Assembly: GCF_000217915.1 (NCBI RefSeq) | Contig: NZ_AFOZ01000041.1 | Span: 1 to 64,000, forward strand | DNA length: 64,000 nucleotides | Direction: 5' to 3' | Source: Shewanella sp. HN-41 | GTDB taxonomy: Bacteria > Pseudomonadota > Gammaproteobacteria > Enterobacterales > Shewanellaceae | Shown: one piece after another, positions 46,397 to 55,563 of the stretch | Position numbering within the stretch: the first letter of the stretch is position 1 | Layout of the letters: every line of letters starts with the position of its first letter | Position numbers and translations under genes: made by a program | Notes under the pieces: generated by a model | The model's input: only the letters and a program-made list of their open reading frames with translations | What the model was told of the DNA's origin: nothing | Database searches by the model: none

Positions 46397-49300
46397 TTAT
46401 TCAAACAGCGCCGGTTGCCTATCGTTTCGATATAACCAGCGATATAAGGTCGGTAACACTAGCAAGGTCAGCGCCGTCGAGCTAAACAGCCCACCGATAA
46501 TCACCACTGCCAGCGGCTTTTGGATCTCACTGCCAACCCCCGATGAAATTAGGATCGGGATCAAGCCTAAGGCCGAGGTCAATGCCGTCATCAACACAGG
46601 GCGTAAACGCCCAACCGCGCCCTCATAAACACAATCATAGAGTGCTTCGCCACTTTGCCTGCGCTGATTAGTCGAATCCACCAGCACCACGCCGTTGAGT
46701 ACCGCCACCCCAAAGAGGGTGATAAAACCGATGGAGCTAGGCACGGACAAATAAGTGCCGCTGACATACAGGGCCACTATGCCGCCAATTAAGGCTAAGG
46801 GCACATTCGCCATGATCAGCAAGACTTGCTTGAATGAACCAAAGGAGAAGTACAACAGCAAGGCAATCAAGGCGATAGAAATCGGCACTACTAGCATCAG
46901 CTTTTGCTGCGCCCGCTGCTGGTTCTCATACTGGCCACCCACTATTACAGTATATCCCGCGGGTAAATCGGCCTGTGGCACTAGGTCGTAGATATCCTTC
47001 ACCACAGATCCCATATCGCGGCCTGCCACGTTAGCCTGCACCACCACTCGGCGCTGCACATCGTCACGGCGAATATTCGGCGGCGCCATTTCCACTTCGA
47101 CGCTGGCGACCTCCCCTAAGCGCACAGTGGCGCCATTGGTGCCGCTGAGTAGCAAGTCCTTAATCGCATCAGGGCTTTGTCTAAACTCGGTGGCGAGGCG
47201 CACATTAATGTCGTATCTGGCGTTGCCATCGATCACTTGGCCAGCGCTGGCGCCACCAATACCTTGGCTGACGAGGCTCATCACCTCATCGACACTAATG
47301 CCGTAGCGCGCCAATAGCTCACGCTTTGGCCGCACAACTAATTGCGCCTCGCCGCTCACTTGCTCAAGCGACACATCCACGGCGCCGGGGATTTTCGCAA
47401 CGAGATCGGTAAGTGCTTGGCCTTTCTGTGACAATACCGCTAAATCGGGGCCGAAGATTTTGATCGCCAGTTGGGCTTTTACCCCCGAGAGCAATTCATC
47501 GACCCGAGTCGCAATCGGCTGCGAGAAGGTCAGCAAGAGTCCGGGGAACACACTGAGTTTTTCCTCCATCAGGCGCTGCAGCTCTAAGCGCGAGCTTGCC
47601 GATTGCCATTCAGATATTGGCTTAAGTCCAATATAAACCTCGATATTACTCACAGGCTCAGGATCGCCACCAAGCTCAGGCGCACCAATGCGGCTCAGGG
47701 CATATTCCACCTCGGGAAATTCCAGCAAGATGGCCTCAAGCTTGGGCGCGACCACCAAAGACGTTCCCAAACTCGCCGTTGGTGCCAGCGTGACCCTGAG
47801 GTTAATCGTGCCTTCCTCAAGCTCGGGCACAAATTCGGTGCCCAGCCTTGGCAGCAACAATAGGCTTAAAGCAAACATAAATAAGGCGCTGAGCATCACC
47901 ACCTTAGGCCTAGCAAGGGTTGCCGTCAGTAGCTTGCGATAAGCGGCATCCAGCGGCGCTAAGACCACGCTTTGTTTGAGCACCACACCGCGCTTAAACA
48001 GATACACAGCAAGGGCTGGCACGGCAATCAAGGCCACCAGCAGCGCCGACATCATCGCCAAAATGATACTGACCGCCATAGGTTGGAACAGCTTGCCTTC
48101 CACGCCTTCGAGGGCAAACAGCGGTGCAAATACCACTATGATAATCGCCGTCGCAAAGAAGATTGGGCTGCACACCTCTTTGGCCGCGAGCATGATGCGG
48201 ATAGCCATATTCGATTCAACGCCGTTTTTACCACCGTCCTCATCACTGTGGAAGGGATCGATCTCGCCATCGGCTCTATCCCTCGCCTCGGGTAAATGGC
48301 GACGATCGGGCTGAGTTAAGTGTTTGAAAATATTCTCCACCATCACCACAGATCCATCGACTAACATGCCAATCGCCACGGCTAGACCGCCCAGCGACAT
48401 CAGATTTGCCGACAACCCATAGTAGGACATCACCATGAGTGCGAGCCCAATAGACACTGGGATAGACAGGAGCACCAACAAGGTCGCGTGGATATTGACG
48501 AGGAACAATGCCAGGATAGCCACGATAAATACAAAGGCCATCAGCAGCGCATCCCGCACTGTGGTCACGGCTTTTTCAACCAAATCCGCTTGGTCGTAAA
48601 ACACCTCAAAGGACACACCCTCGGGCAAGGCCTGCTCAATAAGGTTTACCCGCGCGCCGATATCGTCGATCGTGGCCTTAGTGTTAGCGCCCATGCGTTT
48701 AAGCACGACGCCAGCGACCACTTCGCCGAGGTTTTGCACTTTGCCCGCCTCATCGCGGCGGGTCATAGTGACAGCTCCAACACGGATTTCGCTGCCAAAA
48801 TCGACGGTAGCAATGTCGCTAACCCTGACGGGGGTGCCTTTATCCTCAGTAAGCGGGATCTGCGCGATCGCCGCTAAGCCAGCGTCCCCCGAGGGCAACA
48901 TACCATAGCCACGCACCACAAGTTGCTCTTGGCCTTGGTCCATAAACCAACCGCCAGCGTTGCGGTTATTGCTCTCTAATGCCTCGGTAACTTGCGCCAT
49001 CGACAAGCCATAGGCGCGCAATTTATTCGGGTCGACCTGTACCTGGTATTGGCGCACGTCTCCGCCAAAGGACAGCACGTCTGTCACCCCACCTACGGGC
49101 ATCAAGATAAGCTTCACAAGATAATCATTCAAACTGCGCAGCTCGGCGGCATCGATACCTGAGCTAGGCTCGGCGCGCAGAATATACTGATAAATCTGCC
49201 CTAATCCCGAGGTATTAGGGCCTATTTCTGGCACACCGACGCCGCTTGGGATCATCTCCCGCGCCGCCTGTAACTGCTCAAACACTTGCTGGCGGGCGAA

Positions 49301-49612
49301 GTAAATATCTGTCCCTTCGGCAAACACCACAGTCACAATCGACAAACCCGTTCGTGATAAGGAGCGCACCTCGGTCACCGCTGGCAGGGCGTACATGGCC
49401 GACTCCACCGGATAACTGATAAGCTTTTCTACCTCTTCGGCGGCTAAACCTTCGGCCGCAGTATTGATGGTCACTTGCACGTTGGTGACATCGGGAAAGG
49501 CATCGAGATTCAATTTAGGCAGCATGGCCACGCAGCCCACAATCACGGCGAGTAGAGCCAATACCACTAATAGCCGATTTTTAATCGCGGCTTCGATTAT
49601 TTTTTGCAACAT
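46397..49612 (-). CDS. CzcA-type heavy-metal RND transporter
   Basis: A 1071-residue inner-membrane pump of the heavy-metal efflux RND group. It has the two large periplasmic loops and 12 helices, with the TM4 motif AIGMLVDGSVVMVENIF, whose Asp is typical of the group. It exports Zn, Co, Cd or a related ion, with the adaptor and TolC-like channel encoded upstream. A charged insert of about 40 residues (HLPEARDRADGEIDPFHSDE) follows TM4. GGAG lies before the ATG. The exact metal cannot be read from the sequence. Confidence 0.92.
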   Translation of the reverse strand: MLQKIIEAAIKNRLLVVLALLAVIVGCVAMLPKLNLDAFPDVTNVQVTINTAAEGLAAEEVEKLISYPVESAMYALPAVTEVRSLSRTGLSIVTVVFAEGTDIYFARQQVFEQLQAAREMIPSGVGVPEIGPNTSGLGQIYQYILRAEPSSGIDAAELRSLNDYLVKLILMPVGGVTDVLSFGGDVRQYQVQVDPNKLRAYGLSMAQVTEALESNNRNAGGWFMDQGQEQLVVRGYGMLPSGDAGLAAIAQIPLTEDKGTPVRVSDIATVDFGSEIRVGAVTMTRRDEAGKVQNLGEVVAGVVLKRMGANTKATIDDIGARVNLIEQALPEGVSFEVFYDQADLVEKAVTTVRDALLMAFVFIVAILALFLVNIHATLLVLLSIPVSIGLALMVMSYYGLSANLMSLGGLAVAIGMLVDGSVVMVENIFKHLTQPDRRHLPEARDRADGEIDPFHSDEDGGKNGVESNMAIRIMLAAKEVCSPIFFATAIIIVVFAPLFALEGVEGKLFQPMAVSIILAMMSALLVALIAVPALAVYLFKRGVVLKQSVVLAPLDAAYRKLLTATLARPKVVMLSALFMFALSLLLLPRLGTEFVPELEEGTINLRVTLAPTASLGTSLVVAPKLEAILLEFPEVEYALSRIGAPELGGDPEPVSNIEVYIGLKPISEWQSASSRLELQRLMEEKLSVFPGLLLTFSQPIATRVDELLSGVKAQLAIKIFGPDLAVLSQKGQALTDLVAKIPGAVDVSLEQVSGEAQLVVRPKRELLARYGISVDEVMSLVSQGIGGASAGQVIDGNARYDINVRLATEFRQSPDAIKDLLLSGTNGATVRLGEVASVEVEMAPPNIRRDDVQRRVVVQANVAGRDMGSVVKDIYDLVPQADLPAGYTVIVGGQYENQQRAQQKLMLVVPISIALIALLLYFSFGSFKQVLLIMANVPLALIGGIVALYVSGTYLSVPSSIGFITLFGVAVLNGVVLVDSTNQRRQSGEALYDCVYEGAVGRLRPVLMTALTSALGLIPILISSGVGSEIQKPLAVVIIGGLFSSTALTLLVLPTLYRWLYRNDRQPALFE

Positions 49613-49639
49613 AGCAAATCTCCAAAACGAGGGCTCGTA

Positions 49640-50911
49640 TTAGTGGGCATGAATATCAAAGCCCGCTTTCGCCTGCTCGGATGCCAAGAAAAATGCGCCA
49701 GAAACCACGACCTTAAGCTGCGCCTGCTTAGCCTTTTCAAGCTCAGGCCCACGCACTAAACTCAGGCCGCGTTGACGCTGCACCACTTCAACTTCGATGG
49801 CTTCGAAGCCATCCTCATCTTGAATAAAGATCTGCCAATCGCCGTCACCACCACGGGTCAGCGCCGCATCGGGCAGCACTATGCCACCGCCAGTCTTATC
49901 GACAGAGTTGACACTAGCGTTGGCGAAGTACAGTTCAACGAATTGCCCCGCATGCAGTACGTGCCCGGGATTGGGCAGACTCACCAGCACTTGTTCGGTG
50001 CGGGTCACGCTATCGAGTTCATGGGAACGACCGATTATCTTACCCGCCAAGGTTTTATCCCCCACTTGCACTAAGGCCGGACCACCGACAGTGATATGCG
50101 CGGTTTGGGTTGGTGTTAACTGTGCTTCGACCCATAAATAAGACTCATCGGTCAGCTGCATTAAGGGGGTCCCCGCGGTGAGCACTTGTCCGAGCATGGC
50201 GATATCCTGCTGTACTCGGCCATCTATCGGCGCAAGGAGTTGATAACTGCCTATGGTTTCTGGCGTCGATTCCAGTGCGCGAATTTGCGCGCCCGTCATC
50301 CTAATCGCCTCTAAAATCGCCCGTTTAAGCTCGGCATCTACCTGCGCCTGCATACGGCGGCTGACGCTGACGGCATCTTTACTCATACGTTTCACTCGGC
50401 TCCATTCGGCGGCGGCATTGATATAATCCGCCTGTGCCTGCGCAACAGCAGCACCGCCCAAGGTAAGTAAAGGCTCACCTTTTTTAACTTCTTGCCCCGG
50501 CACTACATGGCGTGCGAGCACCCGCACATCGAGCTGCGGTGCCAGAGTCGCAGTTCTATCGCGATCCACGACTAAGGTCGCCGTCGCCCTGATATCCAGA
50601 TTTAAGTTGGCGATATTCAAACTGTCGCCCATGAGTGACTGCAAACTAATCCCCGCTAAAGCTTGCTGTGCCTCGGTGAACCTTAATGCCTGTTCACTAT
50701 GCTCATCCGCTTGTTCTGCTGGGGCTGTGGCACCGCGTGCGGCTGGGCTCTCAGGAGCATGCTCGCCACTCGCCCATACTGGTTGGGTAAATATCAGCAA
50801 AACCAGTATCGATAATGCAAAGGCGAGTCTTGAACGCGTGAGCTGCCCCGCGGTTGGCGCTGCGACTGTCGTAGGCAAAAGGGTATTAACTTGGTGGGTA
50901 TTTGAATTCAT
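49640..50911 (-). CDS. CzcB-type efflux adaptor
   Basis: A periplasmic adaptor of about 423 residues for the RND pump: a membrane anchor (LAFALSILVLLIFTQPVWASG), an HEF-type N-terminus, the barrel-sandwich stretch ARHVVPGQEVKKGEPLLTL, and LLAPIDGRVQQDIAMLGQV. The start at 50911 (MNSNTH) has GAGG upstream; the longer frame overlaps the preceding stop codon. It is coupled to the TolC-like gene. Confidence 0.88.
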   Translation of the reverse strand: MNSNTHQVNTLLPTTVAAPTAGQLTRSRLAFALSILVLLIFTQPVWASGEHAPESPAARGATAPAEQADEHSEQALRFTEAQQALAGISLQSLMGDSLNIANLNLDIRATATLVVDRDRTATLAPQLDVRVLARHVVPGQEVKKGEPLLTLGGAAVAQAQADYINAAAEWSRVKRMSKDAVSVSRRMQAQVDAELKRAILEAIRMTGAQIRALESTPETIGSYQLLAPIDGRVQQDIAMLGQVLTAGTPLMQLTDESYLWVEAQLTPTQTAHITVGGPALVQVGDKTLAGKIIGRSHELDSVTRTEQVLVSLPNPGHVLHAGQFVELYFANASVNSVDKTGGGIVLPDAALTRGGDGDWQIFIQDEDGFEAIEVEVVQRQRGLSLVRGPELEKAKQAQLKVVVSGAFFLASEQAKAGFDIHAH

Positions 50912-50921
50912 TAGTATTACC

Positions 50922-52343
50922 TCATTCATTGGCAGTACCTGCGGCGGCATTCGGCGTTATCGAAGGCGCAGAATGATCCTGTTTGTGCATTCCGGGGGAT
51001 GAAATGATCTGCTCGATAAAGGGCATAAGTTGGCCGCTTTCCCCCATCCAAGTTAACCAAGTCTGATAAATAGCGGTTTCAAGGTTTAAGCCGACTAAAT
51101 AACTGGCGGCTAACTGACGCCGACTCTGTAAGTACTCGCTGGTACTCACATCACCCGCCTGCCATTGTTGGCTTAGGGATTTAGCGGCCTTAGCACCTGA
51201 GGTTTGCACTAATTCACGCCAATCTTGATAACGGGCGAGTAAGCGCGGCAGGGCATGCTCGATTTGTTTCTGCTTGGTGGTTAGCACTCGCTCACGGGCC
51301 AGGAACAGTTGTTCTGCGATGGCGGTATCTTTCTCGGCGATCGCCTGTAACTCGCTGTAATTATTGCGAACCTGTAGTGGGACTGACACACCTATGCCCA
51401 GTTTATTGTCTGTCCCCTCTTTCTCGGCGGCGATGCTGATGGTGGGATCCGCCGCCGTATCGGCCTTGACCTGCATAGCATTGGCCCTCGCTAACAGCAC
51501 TTGCTGGTAGGCAATCGTCAGCGCGGGTAATCTTGGCTCAGTCCCCGAGGCCTTGCTGAACTGTGTGAATGTTCCATCAATACTCTCGATAAACTCACTA
51601 AACGCAAACTGATCATTGCCAAGTAATTCAACCACTTTACCATCGGCCACTAGTGCTGCCTGTTCGGCCAAGGCATAATCCGCCGAATTACTGGCGAGTT
51701 CGAGCTGCATCAGTTGCAGCTCCACATCGGACAAGTCCCCCGCTGCCAATCGCTGCTCGGCAATATTGAGCTGTGCCCTAGTAAACCTCAGCTGCTGTGC
51801 GGCAAAGGTTAGCGCCTTGCTTGCCTGTGCCTGTTCTGCGAGTGCTAACAATCGCTCGGCAAACATTTGACCACGCTCTAACCCTATGTCAGCGAACAAA
51901 ATTTGAGCTTCGAGCTGGGCACGACGGGTCGCCACGCCCCGCTTGTCGCCCCAATCTAAGGTTTGACTCAGGCCTAAACTGTAGGTATCAGTGTCGGCAT
52001 TTTGATAGTTAAGCCCAAGTTCAGGGTTATAGACGGCGCGATCCGCCGCCTTAATCGCAAGCTCGGCCTGCTGCTGGCGGACTAGCTGAGCCTGCACTTC
52101 AGGTAACTGGTTAAATTTATTCACTAACTCCGGCAGCCATTTGCCAAAGGACACGCTGACTAAATCGGCGTCCTTGGAGAGTAAATCCGTTGAGCCAGCC
52201 TCGATAACTTTTGTTTCAACCTCGATAATCTTGGCTTCAAGGAGGGGTTCAGCGGCTAAGGCGGCTGAAAGCGGCAAAGCGGAGAGGAGTACACCGCCGC
52301 TTAACAGACCGAATATGGTGCGGGCGATAATCGTTTTCTTCAT
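50922..52343 (-). CDS. CzcC-type TolC-family outer-membrane channel
   Basis: The protein of about 473 residues is a TolC-family channel: signal peptide (ALPLSAALAAEP) and long helical repeats (NPELGLNYQNADTDTYSLG, LNIAEQRLAAGDLSDVELQ). It completes the metal pump across the outer membrane. The ATG at 52343 (MKKTII) has AGGA upstream. It starts the pump genes and follows the small Cys-rich protein gene. Confidence 0.9.
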   Translation of the reverse strand: MKKTIIARTIFGLLSGGVLLSALPLSAALAAEPLLEAKIIEVETKVIEAGSTDLLSKDADLVSVSFGKWLPELVNKFNQLPEVQAQLVRQQQAELAIKAADRAVYNPELGLNYQNADTDTYSLGLSQTLDWGDKRGVATRRAQLEAQILFADIGLERGQMFAERLLALAEQAQASKALTFAAQQLRFTRAQLNIAEQRLAAGDLSDVELQLMQLELASNSADYALAEQAALVADGKVVELLGNDQFAFSEFIESIDGTFTQFSKASGTEPRLPALTIAYQQVLLARANAMQVKADTAADPTISIAAEKEGTDNKLGIGVSVPLQVRNNYSELQAIAEKDTAIAEQLFLARERVLTTKQKQIEHALPRLLARYQDWRELVQTSGAKAAKSLSQQWQAGDVSTSEYLQSRRQLAASYLVGLNLETAIYQTWLTWMGESGQLMPFIEQIISSPGMHKQDHSAPSITPNAAAGTANE

Positions 52344-52583
52344 CGCAAATCCTAACAATATCGAATAGGGATCGACCACCGTCCCCCATTGGAGGGATGC
52401 AGATTGGCGCCGATCGGATCACCCCCTTAAAAAAATTCACGGCTCAAACCCATAGCATTTCGCATGCTAGTCATAGGGGATAAGTCGCATCTTTTTTGGG
52501 GATAAACTTAGAGACTTTAAACTGAATGGCTTACCACGCGGCGCGGTGTAATAGACTGGCCGTGGATAAGCAGGATTGCAGAA

Positions 52584-53084
52584 TTAAGCAATGGGAGGAC
52601 GATATTTAGGGAGATTATCAGGGGAGAAATAGGTTAAATCGTGAGCCATATAAACGCTTTCAATCATAGGCACAGACTGGCTAACCACTTGGGTTAACAG
52701 CGCCACATGGCCGCCATGGCATTGGCAGTCGAGGCACAGGTCAAAATCTTGGATTTCTGTGGTTTTCACTAAGTGCGAGTGAAATCCATTAGTCTGGCTG
52801 GCTTGTTGCTCCTCAACGGGAGTCAAGATCTGTGCTAAATACTCGGTAAAGCCGGTACCGCCAAATCCCAGCGTTTGCTCATTTGGGCAAACACAATCGA
52901 GGCATTGGGCCAGAGTGGTCACTTGAGCACTAAATTGCAGATGGGGGTGATTCTCAGATTCCTCTACGCTATTACCCGCATGTAACTGATGCGCACCCAG
53001 ATTAGCGCCCGCAAATTGCAGCACTATGATGGCTATCAGGAACGTCGCCATTCTGATAAAGAAAGGCTTAACGGTAGAAATCAA
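52584..53084 (-). CDS. Secreted protein with twin CLDCxC motifs
   Basis: A 166-residue secreted or membrane-anchored protein with a hydrophobic segment (MATFLIAIIVLQFAGANL). It carries two copies of a Cys motif: CLDCVC at residues 61-66 and CLDCQC at 117-122, the second followed by HGGH, plus His pairs (HQLH, HPHLQ, FHSH). These are likely metal-binding sites. As the first gene upstream of the RND operon it may be a periplasmic metal sensor or chaperone for it. I do not recognise the family. Confidence 0.7.
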   Translation of the reverse strand: MISTVKPFFIRMATFLIAIIVLQFAGANLGAHQLHAGNSVEESENHPHLQFSAQVTTLAQCLDCVCPNEQTLGFGGTGFTEYLAQILTPVEEQQASQTNGFHSHLVKTTEIQDFDLCLDCQCHGGHVALLTQVVSQSVPMIESVYMAHDLTYFSPDNLPKYRPPIA

Positions 53085-53194
53085 ATATCACCTATATGCA
53101 AATAATGGATAACGGAACTTCTGACCCGCATTTTTAGCATAAGTTCACAGCCCGCAAGCAAAAACCGCCAAGCTGTGATCTATGACCACTAACC

Positions 53195-53401
53195 TTACTT
53201 AAATACACAATGCTTAGCGTAATCGGCGGCTTCGTTTGCAGTCCAGTCGCCAGAAGGCTTTTCTTTCATCTGCTTACACCAAGCGTCGCTACCCACTTCG
53301 GGGGCGCAAGCACTCAGTCCTGCGGTAAAAGCGAGTACGAGGGCTATTGCACTTACTTTGGTAACAGTGGTTTTAGCAGTAAAAGATTTCAACAATGACA
53401 T
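53195..53401 (-). CDS. DUF3012 small lipoprotein
   Basis: A 68-residue lipoprotein with a lipobox near Cys32 (AGLSAC), then GSDAWCKQMKEKPSGDWTANEAADYAKHCVF, read in two parts here: GSDAWCKQMKEKPSG and DWTANEAADYAKHC. This is the DUF3012 pattern. The ATG at 53401 is chosen because the longer frame lies inside the next gene. Function unknown. Confidence 0.85.
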   Translation of the reverse strand: MSLLKSFTAKTTVTKVSAIALVLAFTAGLSACAPEVGSDAWCKQMKEKPSGDWTANEAADYAKHCVFK

Positions 53402-53438
53402 AATTAATTCCTTATAAAAATTAAACCCATCTTGGGTA

Positions 53439-53804
53439 TTAGATGGCCGAACGCTTAGTGATCCACGCAATCGCTTTGGCTTTTTGTTCGAGGGGAAACC
53501 ATGCCACTTCGCCTTGCATAAAGGGGCCGAGTAAGCGCACCGCATTACCCACCCAATCCGGGCCTCCGACAAATACAAGAGCTTCAAAATTAGGCAATTG
53601 AACTTCACCACTGCCTGTGAGTGATTCAAACTCCCAACCTTCGAGTAACACGTCCGCCTCAATATACAGGCAAACTTGGCCCCAATCCTTACGGTAACTC
53701 TTAATCGCTGGTTGCAGGCGAGTCCGATAATCGGTTGAGGATAATCGGCCGCTGGCGAAAAGACTGATCACACCCTTAGCAATATCGGGGATTTGGCATA
53801 ACAT
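53439..53804 (-). CDS. SpoIIAA-like STAS protein
   Basis: A protein of about 121 residues resembling the SpoIIAA-like STAS family (CLYIEADVLLEGWEFE, VFVGGPDWVGN, WFPLEQKAKAIAWI). It is cytosolic and of unknown role. The start at 53804 (MLCQIPD) has GGAG upstream. Confidence 0.78.
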   Translation of the reverse strand: MLCQIPDIAKGVISLFASGRLSSTDYRTRLQPAIKSYRKDWGQVCLYIEADVLLEGWEFESLTGSGEVQLPNFEALVFVGGPDWVGNAVRLLGPFMQGEVAWFPLEQKAKAIAWITKRSAI

Positions 53805-53959
53805 AGAGGCACTCCGAATCGAGAACACTAAACTTTTGCTGGCAAGGCCCTAACCTACGCCGTGGCAAAGAATGCGCCCGATGATAACAAATCTATTGAA
53901 AAGCCATAAGTCATTATTGATAGCTTCTCAATCTATGCTGAAAAATGCCTAAGTGTGCC

Positions 53960-54376
53960 ATGATAAAAATTTCAAACCGTGTGGAGCTTCAGGAAAATGA
54001 AATCGAGTGGCAATTTATCCGCTCGAGTGGCGCGGGCGGCCAACATATCAATAAAGTGTCTACCGCGGCGCAGCTTATTTTCGATATAAGAAGTTCCTCA
54101 CTCCCCGAGTTTTATCAGGAACGCTTGCTCAACAAGGCCGATCACCGCATCACTAAAAGCGGCAAAATCATCATTAAGTGCCAAGCGAGTCGCAGCCAAG
54201 ATGCTAACCGTCAGAGCGCGCTGGAACAGTTTATTGAATTAGTCGCCAGTGTGGGTGAAGTGCAGAAAAAACGCATTCCTACCCGCGCCACTAAGGGTAG
54301 CCAAACGCGGCGACTCGACGCCAAAAAACAGCGGGGGGCGACTAAAGCCATGCGCCAACAGAAGAGCCATGACTAG
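53960..54376 (+). CDS. arfB: ArfB, alternative ribosome rescue hydrolase
   Basis: A 138-residue GGQ protein (SSGAGGQHINKVSTAAQL) with the short-RF fold and the long basic C-terminal tail (RRLDAKKQRGATKAMRQQ) that enters empty mRNA channels. It frees peptidyl-tRNA from stalled ribosomes. It starts at MIKISN, where E. coli ArfB aligns. No partner gene. Confidence 0.93.
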   Translation: MIKISNRVELQENEIEWQFIRSSGAGGQHINKVSTAAQLIFDIRSSSLPEFYQERLLNKADHRITKSGKIIIKCQASRSQDANRQSALEQFIELVASVGEVQKKRIPTRATKGSQTRRLDAKKQRGATKAMRQQKSHD

Positions 54377-54564
54377 CCGAGTTACAGTAAGAGAAACCCT
54401 TGGTTAGGGTTTACACAGGCTGACCATAGTGTAGGATTTCAACGGCATAATAGGTTCGTGGCTAATGCAAAATCAATTTGAACAGGTTAAGTTAGTGGCC
54501 TATCTACAACACTAAAAAATGCATCCCAGTTTAAATCCCAAAGCATTTGGTAAAGGAAAGCGTA

Positions 54565-55005
54565 ATGAGTCACAAAATTTTGCTCCTCAATGGCCCAAAT
54601 CTCAACCTGTTAGGCCGACGCGAGCCTAGTGTTTACGGTCATCAAACCTTAGCCGATATAGTGGCCGTGCTCAACGAGCAGGCACAAGCGGCGGGAGTGA
54701 CACTGACACACCTGCAATCGAATGCCGAATTTGAGCTGATCAACGCGATCCACGCCACCGATGCCCAAATGATCATTATCAATCCGGCGGCTTTTACCCA
54801 TACCAGCGTTGCCCTACGTGATGCACTGCTTGGGGTCGATATCCCCTTCTTTGAAGTGCATTTATCCAATGTGCACGCCCGTGAGCCCTTTCGCCATCAT
54901 TCCTATTTATCCGATAAAGCCATTGGAGTGATTTGCGGCTTTGGTGCACAGGGCTATGAATTTGCGCTTGCGGCGGCAATAAGACGTCTTAAGCAAACCG
55001 CTTAG
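54565..55005 (+). CDS. aroQ: Type II 3-dehydroquinate dehydratase
   Basis: A 146-residue enzyme of the shikimate pathway. The active-site pattern includes [38 protein letters not shown] and [25 protein letters not shown] precedes the ATG. In many gammaproteobacteria aroQ is followed by accB and accC; here an accB-like gene follows but accC does not. Confidence 0.96.
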   Translation: MSHKILLLNGPNLNLLGRREPSVYGHQTLADIVAVLNEQAQAAGVTLTHLQSNAEFELINAIHATDAQMIIINPAAFTHTSVALRDALLGVDIPFFEVHLSNVHAREPFRHHSYLSDKAIGVICGFGAQGYEFALAAAIRRLKQTA

Positions 55006-55044
55006 ATTTTACCACGTTATCGTGTTTTTCGAGGGCTAGGATAG

Positions 55045-55518
55045 ATGGCAATGGATCTTCGTAAAATTAAAAAACTCATTGAATTAGTGAATGAATCAGG
55101 TATTGCGGAACTCGCCATTAGCGAAGGAAGTGACACTATCCGCATCACCCGCTATAGCCCTATGCCGCAGGAGCACGTCCCCGCAAGCGTCCATGCTACC
55201 CCCTTAAGTACAGCATCCCACCCTAGGGCAGAATTACCACAGACAGTTGAAGGTACAGTGCAAATCTCCCCTATGGTTGGCACCTTTTACGCCGCCGCAG
55301 ATGTAGAGGACGCCCCCCTCGTCAAGATAGGTCAGAAGGTGAGCCAAGGTGAGGTAATTTGCATTATCGAAGCCATGGGCATGACAAACCCCATAGAAGC
55401 TGAACGAGATGGTGTCATTTGTGCCATTTGGGTAAAAGACGGCGATGAAGTCGCATTCAATCAGCCGCTGTTTACCATCAACTCACTGGCTAGCAGCGCA
55501 GCCCACAGCTCAACTTAG
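55045..55518 (+). CDS. AccB-like carrier lacking the biotin lysine
   Basis: A 157-residue protein that otherwise reads as the biotin carboxyl carrier protein of acetyl-CoA carboxylase. The N-terminus is MDLRKIKKLIELVNESGI, then ISPMVGTFYAAA, GQKVSQGEVICIIEAM and NPIEAERDGVICAI. The biotin acceptor motif EAMKM reads EAMGM, because codon 112 (55378-55380) is GGC (Gly) instead of Lys. The domain therefore cannot carry biotin by the usual route. The next gene is an SDR rather than accC, so this is probably a paralog. Plant BADC proteins are lysine-less relatives that lower acetyl-CoA carboxylase activity, and a similar role is possible. Confidence 0.85.
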   Translation: MAMDLRKIKKLIELVNESGIAELAISEGSDTIRITRYSPMPQEHVPASVHATPLSTASHPRAELPQTVEGTVQISPMVGTFYAAADVEDAPLVKIGQKVSQGEVICIIEAMGMTNPIEAERDGVICAIWVKDGDEVAFNQPLFTINSLASSAAHSST

Positions 55519-55563
55519 GCATTGAACACTGGGGATAAACAGAAAAACACTCACGAGGTCAAT

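Noticed and set aside
47603..48908. Several long frames opposite the czcA-type gene
   Set aside because: They lie entirely inside a well-supported RND gene on the other strand and show no signal or family motif.
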